This document shows, one piece after another, positions 43,271 through 51,517 of a stretch of DNA of 61,325 nucleotides; within the stretch, counting starts at the first letter, position 1; the number at the start of each line of letters is the position of its first letter. Below the pieces are notes generated by a model. The model saw nothing but the letters and a program-made list of their open reading frames with translations, searched no databases and was not told where the DNA came from. The translations under genes were made by a program, and so were the position numbers. The stretch comes from Lachnospiraceae bacterium UBA4364 (GTDB taxonomy: Bacteria > Bacillota > Clostridia > Lachnospirales > Lachnospiraceae): contig DGSK01000015.1 in NCBI GenBank assembly GCA_002393955.1, forward strand, positions 1 to 61,325. Direction: 5' to 3'.

Positions 43271-43338
43271 CCGGTGTGATGAAATTAGCGGTATATAACA
43301 AGTGGGAAGCTTTAGGAATTAATTACTGAGGTACAGAA

Positions 43339-44415
43339 ATGTTTGATAAGCTGGAAGACCTGCTCCGCAGGTTTGAAGAAATCTTAAATGAATTATCGGA
43401 ACCCGGGGTAACGGATGATCCCGCAAGGTTCAAAAAACTCATGAAGGAGCAGAGCGACCTGACTCCGTTAGTGGAAGCCTATAAGGAATACAGGAAAGCA
43501 ATAGCGGACCGGGATGATGCACTTATCCTTCTTGACGAGGAAAAAGATCCGGATATGCGTGAGATGCTTAAGGAAGAGCATGCTGAGGCGAAGAAGCGTA
43601 TAGAAGCACTGGAGCAGGAATTAAAGATACTGCTTCTGCCCAAGGATCCAAATGATGATAAGAACGTTATTGTCGAGATACGTGCAGGGGCCGGCGGTGA
43701 TGAGGCGGCACTTTTTGCGGCTGAGATCTACAGAATGTATGTCCACTATGCAGAAGGAAGGCGCTGGAGAGTGGAGCTGGTGAATGTGGATGAGATCGGC
43801 ATCGGCGGTATGAAGGAAGTTCAGTTTACCATTTCCGGACAGGGTGCGTATTCGGTAATGAAATATGAGAGCGGCGTACACCGCGTGCAGCGTGTGCCTG
43901 AGACGGAAAGCGGGGGCCGCATACATACATCTACAATAAGCGTGGCTGTAATGCCCGAGGTAGATGAGGATATCGATATAAAGATCGATGAAAAGGATAT
44001 CCGTATAGATGTAATGAGGGCTTCGGGAAACGGCGGTCAGTGCGTAAATACCACAGATTCTGCCGTACGTCTGACTCACTATCCTACCGGAATAGTTATC
44101 TACAGTCAGACAGAAAAGTCACAGATCCAGAATAAGGAAAAAGCTTTTAACCTGCTGCGTGCAAAGCTTTATGACTTAGAACAACAGCAGAGGCATGATG
44201 CTGAAGCTGAACTCAGGCGCAGTCAGATCGGGACCGGAGACCGTTCGGAAAAGATCCGTACCTACAATTTCCCTCAGGGAAGAGTTACCGATCACAGGAT
44301 AGGGCTTACTCTATACAAGCTGGACAAGGTGATGGGCGGTGATATCCAGGAAATCATAGATGCATGCATAGCTGCCGACCAGGCTGCAAAACTGAGCAAA
44401 ATGAACGAAGCTTAG
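43339..44415 (+). CDS. prfA: Peptide chain release factor 1
   Basis: A 358-residue class I release factor, the usual RF1 length (~355-360), which terminates translation at UAA and UAG. It carries the catalytic GGQ (232-234, in GNGGQCVN), the methylation target of PrmC, and the stop-codon recognition region is in the preceding domain around residues 185-195. A coiled-coil N-terminal domain (~1-105) is evident. It follows prmC by 68 bases and completes the conserved translation cluster. Confidence 0.97.
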   Translation: MFDKLEDLLRRFEEILNELSEPGVTDDPARFKKLMKEQSDLTPLVEAYKEYRKAIADRDDALILLDEEKDPDMREMLKEEHAEAKKRIEALEQELKILLLPKDPNDDKNVIVEIRAGAGGDEAALFAAEIYRMYVHYAEGRRWRVELVNVDEIGIGGMKEVQFTISGQGAYSVMKYESGVHRVQRVPETESGGRIHTSTISVAVMPEVDEDIDIKIDEKDIRIDVMRASGNGGQCVNTTDSAVRLTHYPTGIVIYSQTEKSQIQNKEKAFNLLRAKLYDLEQQQRHDAEAELRRSQIGTGDRSEKIRTYNFPQGRVTDHRIGLTLYKLDKVMGGDIQEIIDACIAADQAAKLSKMNEA

Positions 44416-44493
44416 TGAAGCTGCTCAGGCTTGCAAAAGAGTATAGCTCCGGGGAGAAACCGGGTACAGGCGGCAGAGCGGAGGGGCGTATAA

Positions 44494-45522
44494 ATGCCGG
44501 AATTGAGCGTAATAGTTCCCGTATATAATATGGAAAAAGACGGTGCGCTTAAGTACTGTCTTGATTCGCTTATTGCCCAGACACTTGATGATATGGAGAT
44601 CATTGCTGTGGATGACAGATCCACAGACGGTTCCCTTGAGATACTTAGGGATTATGAAAAAAGATATCCGGAAAAAGTAAACGTGATAGCTTCTCCCGAA
44701 AACCGCAGGCAGGGCGGCGCCAGGAATCTGGGGCTTGCTGCAGCAAAGGGAAAATATATAGGCTTTCTTGATGCGGATGACTGGGTTTTGCCGGATACTT
44801 TTGAGTCTATGGTGGCAATGGCAGAAAAGACCGGCGCGGATGCTGTGGGAATAGATCTGTGCAGGGTATCAGAGCAGACCATGGTTCCTACGGTCAGGGA
44901 AATCTGCAATGATGAATCAGTGACCGGGGTTTTTGATAAAGAGAAAAGAAGGCAGTTTATAATGAAGACAGGTCCTGTGGTGACCAAGATTTATGCCAGG
45001 GGGATTTTTTTCGACAGGCCTTTTTCTTTTCCGGAAAAGATTGCATATGAAGATAATGCTGTCGCCCTTGAGCTGGCAATGCGTATAAGCCATTATGAAC
45101 ATATACCGGAGGCAAAATATTTCTATTATCAGCGGCCCGGCTCTACAACGCATCATATCAATCGTAAAGGCTGCGAAGACCGCATGCAGGCAATGCGGAT
45201 CATGCTGGAATATGCCGGAAAGAACGGCAGCCTTGCGGAGTATCATGACGAAGTGGAATATCTTTTTACCAGGATGTTTTATATAACCACGCTCCTGTCT
45301 TATATGCAGAGTGATATAAAGAGGGATAGGGCTTTTATAAGGAGCCTGGGACAGGAGATGCTTGAATGCTTTCCGGATTTCCGTTCCAATCCGTACTATA
45401 CAGAGAAAACGGATGCGGAAGAAAAAAAGTGGGTTGATATGCAGCTTAAGTCTACCGGCTTTTTTGTTTTTTACTATGACCTGAAGAAAATGTATCGGAA
45501 GATACGCTATGGGAAAATGTGA
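44494..45522 (+). CDS. Family 2 glycosyltransferase
   Basis: A 342-residue GT-A enzyme: LSVIVPVYNME at the start, IAVDDRSTDGS for nucleotide-sugar binding, the metal motif DADDW (FLDADDWVL), and a C-terminal helical part without clear membrane segments. It is similar to the short CpsI/EpsJ-type family 2 proteins that add single sugars to polysaccharide or wall polymers. GGAGGGG precedes the ATG. It stands alone 79 bases after prfA, away from the 28-33 kb polysaccharide cluster. Donor and acceptor are unknown. Confidence 0.85.
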   Translation: MPELSVIVPVYNMEKDGALKYCLDSLIAQTLDDMEIIAVDDRSTDGSLEILRDYEKRYPEKVNVIASPENRRQGGARNLGLAAAKGKYIGFLDADDWVLPDTFESMVAMAEKTGADAVGIDLCRVSEQTMVPTVREICNDESVTGVFDKEKRRQFIMKTGPVVTKIYARGIFFDRPFSFPEKIAYEDNAVALELAMRISHYEHIPEAKYFYYQRPGSTTHHINRKGCEDRMQAMRIMLEYAGKNGSLAEYHDEVEYLFTRMFYITTLLSYMQSDIKRDRAFIRSLGQEMLECFPDFRSNPYYTEKTDAEEKKWVDMQLKSTGFFVFYYDLKKMYRKIRYGKM

Positions 45523-45528
45523 TATAAT
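45520..45528 (+). promoter_or_regulatory. Extended -10 promoter of the zinc-ribbon membrane protein
   Basis: TGA plus TATAAT (45523-45528), overlapping the preceding stop codon. No good -35 is seen. The start codon lies 37 bases downstream. Confidence 0.45.
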
Positions 45529-45564
45529 TTAATGGTTAACGGCATAAATGAGGAGGAGTGGACG

Positions 45565-48066
45565 ATGTTTTGTAGTAATTGTGGTGCTGAGATGCCTGAT
45601 GATGCTCTGTTTTGTAAAAAGTGCGGATGTAAGGCTGATTCGGGCAATGTGTCTGCAACTGCAGGCGGGGAAGTGAAAAATGCTGTGTCCGAACCGGATA
45701 GTATGGGAAAAACCGGGGAGCCGGTGCAGGAGGAGACAGGAAAGACTGAAGTTCCAGTAATGGATCCTGTCGGAAGTACAGAGAAGCCGGCTGCAGAAGA
45801 AAGCGTGACTTCTGCGGGATACGTTTCCAAGGATACAGATAAAGACGCAGAATCTGCAGCGGATACGGGAAAGACAGAGATTCCGGTTCAGCAGGCTGAG
45901 GAACATACAGTGAATGTACAGACAACTGCTGTCAGTAATCGGACTGTGGGTGATGTATCTGCTCAGTCTGCAGGTAAAGCACAGGAACAGAAAAAGTCCA
46001 AACTTCCTTTAGTGATAGGGCTTGCAGCCGGTGGGCTTATTGCAGTAGTGGCAGTAATACTGGTGATCGTTGTGGCTGTAGTGGTTATTTACGGAGGAGC
46101 CGGGAAAGGAAAAACGTCAAAAGCTGTTGCGTATGTGAGTGACGATACGCTCTGCGTTGTAAGGGATACAACAAAGAAGAATCCCGATGTACTTGAAGTC
46201 TGCGAGCTGGATCTCGGGAGTGAGGTGAGCGGTGAATATGGTACCCCGAGCGGTCTTGTCGCGTGGACAGATGATGAGAAATATCTCTATTTCTTCAGCG
46301 AGCTGGATAATAATTATGAGGGCACGCTCTGCCGCGTACAGGTAAGCAAGCTGAGTAAGGATGCGAATAAGAATGAAAAGCTTGTGGAGGAGATTGAGGA
46401 TGGTATTGCTACATGGAATGTAACGTATCTTTCCAATGACGATGTGATGTACATTACCGGGAAAGGACGGCTGTATTACTATAACGGAAAGAAATCCGAG
46501 GAAATAGCAAAGGATGTTTCCGGGGTAGTGCTTGCTGAAGGAGGCAAGTCGGCTATATATATGTCGGATGAGGATACAGAGGGAAATTACACGATAAATT
46601 ATCTGGATCTTTCCTCATTGAAGACTAAAGAGATCGATGATGGGGCATGCTCGATCAGCGGTGCCATGGAGAATGAGGTATATTACAGAAAGATTGTAAG
46701 TGATACTGATATGGGGCTGTATGTATGTGACTACAATGGCGGTTCTCCGGAAGAGATAACAGACCACCTGGAATCAGATGCCGTATATTCGGACGGTGGG
46801 TTTTATTATACGGAGACACTGGGAAACAGCGTTTCCCTTTATGACTTCATAGACGATCCCTATGCATCCGATGATGCCGCTGTTGAAGAGCCTGAGTATC
46901 CGACACAGGAAGAGGCTTTCAGGCAGGTGGATTATACAAGGGCGTTCAGTGCGTACTATGACGAACTGGCTACCAGCGGACGATATAGTGGAAGGGTTGA
47001 TTTTATACTGAATTACTGTTCTCGAACGATGATAGGTGATAATTACTATTATGCCCTTTACAATGAGGATGATAAAAATACCTACTACTACGATGCGTCA
47101 GAAGATGCTTTCTATTTGTATGATGCAGAGACTTATGAGGAACTTAAGGATGCCTACGATGCCGGCATGGAAGAGTGGTATGCTGTTTCGGACAGAAAGA
47201 GTTTAAGAGAGGCACTTAAGGATTACGAAGTAGAACTTTCCTATGTATCGCTTAATTATTATAAGGACGGTAAATCAGAAGTGCTTGTTCCCGAATGTCA
47301 GGCGGTCGTATATCCATGGCACGAGGGCAGGGAGGCGATTGCTTTTTATCAGGAAGCTGATATGTCGTCCGTGGAAAAAATCAGCATAGATGATATTGAT
47401 TACGCATTCGAGGTGGCTGATGAGTTAGGCTTTGGATATGGTGCTTATTCAGGATATGGAGAGATTTACTATGCCATAGGAGGAGATGCAGGACAGGACC
47501 TTGGTGTGGAAGGCAGCCTGTATGACTGGGCTGTATCTTTTAAGGACGGTAAAGCCGCTGTACAGGTAATGACTAAGAACAACCGCAATGAAGAACAGAG
47601 TGAAAGCTATCTGTTCAATATTGAAGGTACAAAACTTGTGCAGGATGCAGGCTTTGATGATGAGGCTGAAGGGATAGCGGCAATGACGTCCGATAAGGTA
47701 TATTACCTGAAGAACAGGGATGAATCTGATGAAACGGCTGACATCTATGTTTACGATGGCAAGGAATGTGAAAAGTATATGAAGGACGTTTCCATTTATG
47801 AGTATGGATTTATCTTTGATGACGGTGCGACACTTGCTTTTGACAGTGATAAAGATGCGACCGTATATAACAGGAAGGGCGAAAAAGAAGTAAAGCTCGG
47901 CGAAATAGGTGAATCTATCAATTATATTTCGATAAAGAATATAACTTACCTTTCAGACGGAAAACTTTATCACTACAATGGCAAGGATTCCGATAAGATA
48001 GCGAGCAATGTAGACCGCGTATGGTTTAATGGCATTATGAACGGTCTGTACCTTCAGCTGTGGTGA
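45565..48066 (+). CDS. Zinc-ribbon membrane protein with large external repeat domain
   Basis: An 833-residue protein. The N-terminal zinc ribbon (C3, C6, C17, C20) is followed by a low-complexity Glu/Thr/Val linker (~25-140), a single membrane helix (~147-175) and a very large extracellular region. That region contains repeated Tyr/Asp-rich strands (for example YYYNGKKSEEIAKD near residue 310 and LYHYNGKDSDKIASN at the C-terminus) that look like beta-propeller or beta-solenoid blades. ATG 45565 is chosen because AGGAGG at 45551 lies 8 bases upstream. Zinc-ribbon, helix and propeller layouts are frequent in Lachnospiraceae but uncharacterised; envelope sensing or display is only a guess. Confidence 0.7.
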   Translation: MFCSNCGAEMPDDALFCKKCGCKADSGNVSATAGGEVKNAVSEPDSMGKTGEPVQEETGKTEVPVMDPVGSTEKPAAEESVTSAGYVSKDTDKDAESAADTGKTEIPVQQAEEHTVNVQTTAVSNRTVGDVSAQSAGKAQEQKKSKLPLVIGLAAGGLIAVVAVILVIVVAVVVIYGGAGKGKTSKAVAYVSDDTLCVVRDTTKKNPDVLEVCELDLGSEVSGEYGTPSGLVAWTDDEKYLYFFSELDNNYEGTLCRVQVSKLSKDANKNEKLVEEIEDGIATWNVTYLSNDDVMYITGKGRLYYYNGKKSEEIAKDVSGVVLAEGGKSAIYMSDEDTEGNYTINYLDLSSLKTKEIDDGACSISGAMENEVYYRKIVSDTDMGLYVCDYNGGSPEEITDHLESDAVYSDGGFYYTETLGNSVSLYDFIDDPYASDDAAVEEPEYPTQEEAFRQVDYTRAFSAYYDELATSGRYSGRVDFILNYCSRTMIGDNYYYALYNEDDKNTYYYDASEDAFYLYDAETYEELKDAYDAGMEEWYAVSDRKSLREALKDYEVELSYVSLNYYKDGKSEVLVPECQAVVYPWHEGREAIAFYQEADMSSVEKISIDDIDYAFEVADELGFGYGAYSGYGEIYYAIGGDAGQDLGVEGSLYDWAVSFKDGKAAVQVMTKNNRNEEQSESYLFNIEGTKLVQDAGFDDEAEGIAAMTSDKVYYLKNRDESDETADIYVYDGKECEKYMKDVSIYEYGFIFDDGATLAFDSDKDATVYNRKGEKEVKLGEIGESINYISIKNITYLSDGKLYHYNGKDSDKIASNVDRVWFNGIMNGLYLQLW

Positions 48067-48109
48067 TCAGAGCTTAAGATACTGGACGGATGGCATTTTT
48101 ACGATGATT

Positions 48110-48143
48110 ATCGAGTAGGGATATTCCCTACTCGATTTGTTAG
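48110..48143 (+). terminator. Terminator after the zinc-ribbon membrane protein
   Basis: A 12-bp perfect stem, ATCGAGTAGGGA/TCCCTACTCGAT, with loop TAT, followed by TTGTTAG. The T tail is short, so some readthrough into the next gene is likely. Confidence 0.65.
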
Positions 48144-48175
48144 ATGATAAGTAATGACGGAAAGGAGATATCTGT

Positions 48176-49234
48176 ATGAATCAGTTTCGTTTACCATACC
48201 ACCTTACAGTGGCAGAGGATGTATTTAAAAATATTCCGGAGGCTATGGCTGATGTGATGCCAAAGCTCAGCAGACAGAAAACACTTATTGTTACGGAAGG
48301 GAATCTTAAGGAGCTTTTTGCGGGGATTATCGGGGAAATCTGCAGGGATTTTCCGGACAGCGAGATATTCCTCATAAAAGACGGCAGCTACGACGGCGCT
48401 GTGACCCTGGCTAAATACATAACAATGAACGGATTTTGTACTGTTATAGGATTTGGTGGCGGAACGGTACTGGATATGGCCAAGTTTGCGGCATATGTAT
48501 CAAAGACCACTCTCATATCATTAGTAACCACCCTTTCAAATGATTCCCTTGCTTCTCCCGTAGCTGTTCTGGGAACTGAGGGAAAGGCAAGAAAGACTTT
48601 TAAGTGTGGCATTCCGGATGCCATCCTTGTGGATGTAAATGTGATAAAGAGTGCACCGGAAAGACAGATACTAGCCGGTATAGGAGATACTGTCTCAAAG
48701 TATACGGCATTATATGACTGGAAGCTTGCAGGTGAAAAAGCAGGTGAGGAGATAAATGATTTTGCTTATATGATCTCGGAGATGGCTTTCGATGCCATTC
48801 GTATCAGCCGCAAGGAAGAACTGAAAAGCACTGAATTCATTACAAGGCTTACACAGGCTCTTGTGATGGGGGGACTGGCGATGGAGATAGCGGGAACATC
48901 GAGGCCCAGCTCAGGTTCGGAGCATTTATTCTGTCATGGACTTGAGGAAAACTACAGTGAGCAGGCAAATGTTGCCCATGGTATAGCAGTGGCCATGGGA
49001 AGCTATGGCGCAGCTGTCTTTCAGGGACGGGATACTGCATTGCTGACACGGATGATCAGGGACTATGGGATACCGGTGAAACCCTCACTGCAGAATGTGA
49101 CGGAAGAGATATTCATAGGTGCATGGCAGAAGGCAGCGGCTTCAAGACCTGACAGGTACAGCATCTTAAATGAAACAGACCTTAGTACTGAAAGACTCGC
49201 AAGGCTCTATGAGGATATGGAAAATATTTTCTGA
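48176..49234 (+). CDS. sn-Glycerol-1-phosphate dehydrogenase
   Basis: A 352-residue member of the iron-containing alcohol dehydrogenase superfamily, closest in pattern to NAD(P)-dependent sn-glycerol-1-phosphate dehydrogenases (AraM/EgsA). The nucleotide-binding GGGTVLD (94-100) and metal ligands D171, H250 (SGSEH) and H268 (VAHG) are visible. The enzyme reduces dihydroxyacetone phosphate to sn-glycerol 1-phosphate, the backbone of archaeal lipids and of bacterial heptaprenylglyceryl phosphate. No PcrB-type prenyltransferase is nearby. GAAAGGAG precedes the ATG. A dehydroquinate-synthase-like relative is the main alternative. Confidence 0.8.
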   Translation: MNQFRLPYHLTVAEDVFKNIPEAMADVMPKLSRQKTLIVTEGNLKELFAGIIGEICRDFPDSEIFLIKDGSYDGAVTLAKYITMNGFCTVIGFGGGTVLDMAKFAAYVSKTTLISLVTTLSNDSLASPVAVLGTEGKARKTFKCGIPDAILVDVNVIKSAPERQILAGIGDTVSKYTALYDWKLAGEKAGEEINDFAYMISEMAFDAIRISRKEELKSTEFITRLTQALVMGGLAMEIAGTSRPSSGSEHLFCHGLEENYSEQANVAHGIAVAMGSYGAAVFQGRDTALLTRMIRDYGIPVKPSLQNVTEEIFIGAWQKAAASRPDRYSILNETDLSTERLARLYEDMENIF

Positions 49235-49257
49235 TGTTGCACTTTTAAAACTGATTC

Positions 49258-49286
49258 TTGAAAATGCATTTTTATTACACTATAAT
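49258..49286 (+). promoter_or_regulatory. Promoter of tRNA-Ser
   Basis: TTGAAA (49258-49263), a 17-base spacer and TATAAT (49281-49286), about 30 bases before the tRNA 5' end. Confidence 0.8.
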
Positions 49287-49317
49287 AAACCAGTGCGTGG
49301 TTTGAGCACGCATATCC

Positions 49318-49405
49318 GGAGACGTATCGAAGCGGTCATAACGGGGCGCACTCGAAATGCGTTTGGCGGGCAACTGCCACGAGGGTTCGAATCCCTCCGT
49401 CTCCG
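49318..49405 (+). tRNA. tRNA-Ser (anticodon CGA)
   Basis: An 88-nt class II tRNA. The acceptor arms GGAGACG and CGTCTCC pair perfectly, with discriminator G. The anticodon stem-loop (GCGCA-CTCGAAA-TGCGT) gives CGA, the variable arm is long as in serine tRNAs, and a GGTTCGAATCC T loop is present. CCA is not encoded. Confidence 0.95.
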
Positions 49406-49410
49406 CTTTA

Positions 49411-49478
49411 TTTTTTTTTGGTATCTGTATGTTAAATCAGGATTCCCCTGCCGGCAGAGAATGTCAGCGGGGGATTTT
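49411..49478 (+). terminator. tRNA-Ser terminator region
   Basis: A run of nine Ts at 49411-49419 follows the tRNA. A further hairpin, ATTCCCC/GGGGGAT (one G-U), with TTTT lies at 49442-49478. The second hairpin occupies the apparent 5' end of the channel fragment. Confidence 0.6.
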
Positions 49479-49881
49479 AGAGTCTGAGCTTACAGGCGTG
49501 AACCTGTTCGGGCAGGCTTTTCCGGACTGGTTCGGCACTGTCGGAAAGGCCATGTACACTCTGTTCCAGGTGATGACGCTGGAAAGCTGGTCAATGGGTA
49601 TAAGCCGGCCTGTTATGGAAGTGTACTCAGCAGCATGGCTGTATTTTGTTCCTTTTGTACTGATATCCTCATTTATCGTAATGAATGTAGTTGTAGGTAT
49701 CGTGGTGAATTCCATAAGCGAAGTCACAGCAGAGGATACAAAACAGGCGCTGGAAGATGCCGGGGATGAAGAGTCCGGAGAAAAGTCGGAAGAGGAGCAG
49801 ATAAAGGCGCTGACCAGGGAAGTAAAGGAAATGCGGGAAATGCTGGCCCGCATGGAGCAGATTATGAATAAAAACCGCTGA
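49429..49881 (+). pseudogene. 3' fragment of a voltage-gated (NaChBac-like) ion channel gene
   Basis: The 150-codon frame matches only the end of a single-repeat voltage-gated sodium/cation channel. It has an S5-P loop stretch (LFGQAFPDWFG), a selectivity filter of the TLESW type, a full S6 helix (VPFVLISSFIVMNVVVGIVV) and a charged C-terminal coiled coil. Helices S1-S4 and most of S5, including the whole voltage sensor, are missing. The first ~17 codons coincide with the tRNA-Ser terminator, and no ribosome binding site precedes ATG 49429. The best reading is a 5'-truncated gene fused to the tRNA flank. A short pore-only protein is formally possible. Confidence 0.7.
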
Positions 49882-49896
49882 TGGCGTGAAGCTAAG

Positions 49897-49926
49897 GGGT
49901 CGGCAGGTATCTGCCGATCCTTTTTT
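49897..49926 (+). terminator. Strong intrinsic terminator
   Basis: A 10-bp stem (GGGTCGGCAG/CTGCCGATCC, one G-U) with a GTAT loop and six Ts. It isolates the AAA+ pair from upstream transcription. Confidence 0.88.
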
Positions 49927-49927
49927 C

Positions 49928-49956
49928 TTGCACCTGTATTTCTAAAATAGTAAAAT
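49928..49956 (+). promoter_or_regulatory. Promoter of the AAA+ pair, predicting a leaderless mRNA
   Basis: TTGCAC (49928-49933), a 17-base spacer and TAAAAT (49951-49956). The expected start of transcription (49962-49964) coincides with the ATG at 49964, and no Shine-Dalgarno sequence is present. Confidence 0.55.
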
Positions 49957-49963
49957 ATAGCTT

Positions 49964-51517
49964 ATGATAGATATTTTCAAGCAGCTGAATTATGAAAACG
50001 GAATCGATCCCGGAACCAAAACGGACGAGTCGGGACAGACATCACTGACGTCATATATTTTGAGAAGGGTAGTGTCGTCTACTGATTTTTCATTGTCTGA
50101 ACGCCTTGGGGATTCAAAGAATATTGCGGACATAATCTACAAGGAAAATGAGGATAATATAAACTACCTCGAGATGCTTTATTTCAGGGTAATAGAAGAT
50201 AAATCTGTTGCGCCGGATAAACGCAGTATTCTGGTGCTTCTGGATAAGCTTGAAAGCGACCTGGAGTACAATAGTGACATATTCGGTAAAAGAGCGGGTT
50301 TTGTTCTGGATTTTATCGAGGCGGATACCTTCAGACATGCGTTAAATAAGAGTTCGAATGAGTTTGAGTGTAAGGTGCTGGGACGCATCCGGGAGCTGAG
50401 GCTTCTGTATTTTAAGGCGGCTGAAAGCGTTAAAAAGGGAAAACAGACGCCGGTAGAGATAAAATCTTATCTGGATCGTTTCATAATAGGGCAGGATGAT
50501 GCAAAGATGTCGGTGTCCGTGGCGGCATATGGGCATGGCAAGAGAGTAAGGCACCCGGAGGTGAATTTTACGCCGGATGTGGTGCTTCTGATAGGGCCTA
50601 CCGGCTGCGGCAAGACGGAGATCATGCGCAGGATAAAAGAGATTACGGGATATCCCATGGTCTTTACGGATGTTTCAAATCTGGGGGCAAGCCAGTTCAG
50701 GGGGCGTCACAAGGAGGATATTCTTTTGGATCTGTACGAAGATGCCGGAAGGGATATGAAAAGCGCTGAAAGAGGCATAGTCTTTATGGATGAGTTTGAT
50801 AAGCTTCTTCTGCCTGCTTTCTCCGACAAGGGTGTGAATATGCATGATGATGTACAGTCACAGCTGCTGACAATGCTCGAAGGCAGTGAAGTTGAGATCA
50901 AAAGCGGTAATAAGAACCTGAGGATGGATACTTCACGGATACTTTTTGTGCTGGCCGGAGCATTTCAGGGTATAGAGGAATACATCAAGAATGATAAGCG
51001 GAAAAAGGATAAGACAGGCGGAAGCATGGGATTCACTGCATCACTGGATAAGGATGTGGATACGGAATTCATAAGGCGGAATATCAGTCACGAAATACTA
51101 ATGGAGTATGGTATGAAACGGGAGCTTGCAGGGCGTATATCAGCGATTGCGGTTCTTGAAAAGCTTACTGAAGAGGATATGTTCAGGATACTGCGTGATC
51201 CCGAGGAGAGTCTTCCGGAGCTGTATGCGAGAGAGATAGAGCTGTCCTGCGGGGCTAAGCTTGAGTTTACCGAGGAAGCACTGAGGCTGATCGCAAAGAA
51301 CGCGGCTGAGCTTCCGGTTGGTGCCAGGGCGCTCAGGGTGATACTTGGGGACATAATGCTTCCCATAAGGTATACTGCCCCGGGGCTAAAGGATGTCAAG
51401 ATCATAAGGATAACCGCCGATACCGTGGAAAACGGGACGGCACCGGAATATATATATGGGAACACTGACGGTGACAGTCCATTGAGCGAGCTTGTGCGTC
51501 AGTATGGTGAGAGATGA
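49964..51517 (+). CDS. ClpX-like AAA+ protein with novel N-terminal domain, first of a pair
   Basis: A 517-residue cytoplasmic AAA+ ATPase related to ClpX. Residues ~1-160 are helical, lack the zinc finger and match no family I recognise. The core begins near SYLDRFIIGQ and has Walker A GPTGCGKT (211-218), Walker B with D276/E277 (VFMDEFDK), an MGF loop (355-357) at the ClpP-docking position, an arginine-finger segment (ELAGRIS) and sensor 2 GARALR. Pore loop 1, GYVG in ClpX, is QFRG (244-247): the aromatic is kept and a basic residue replaces Val. A stop codon two codons upstream fixes the 5' limit at ATG 49964, which has no ribosome binding site. It overlaps the next gene by ATGA. Confidence 0.85.
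   Translation: MIDIFKQLNYENGIDPGTKTDESGQTSLTSYILRRVVSSTDFSLSERLGDSKNIADIIYKENEDNINYLEMLYFRVIEDKSVAPDKRSILVLLDKLESDLEYNSDIFGKRAGFVLDFIEADTFRHALNKSSNEFECKVLGRIRELRLLYFKAAESVKKGKQTPVEIKSYLDRFIIGQDDAKMSVSVAAYGHGKRVRHPEVNFTPDVVLLIGPTGCGKTEIMRRIKEITGYPMVFTDVSNLGASQFRGRHKEDILLDLYEDAGRDMKSAERGIVFMDEFDKLLLPAFSDKGVNMHDDVQSQLLTMLEGSEVEIKSGNKNLRMDTSRILFVLAGAFQGIEEYIKNDKRKKDKTGGSMGFTASLDKDVDTEFIRRNISHEILMEYGMKRELAGRISAIAVLEKLTEEDMFRILRDPEESLPELYAREIELSCGAKLEFTEEALRLIAKNAAELPVGARALRVILGDIMLPIRYTAPGLKDVKIIRITADTVENGTAPEYIYGNTDGDSPLSELVRQYGER

Noticed and set aside
49294..49420. Attachment site of an integrated element at tRNA-Ser
   Set aside because: No integrase gene and no duplicated tRNA 3' end were seen in the window, so only the truncated neighbour gene is reported.
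49170..49487. Plus-strand open frame across tRNA-Ser
   Set aside because: It overlaps the dehydrogenase end and the full tRNA, and has no ribosome binding site.
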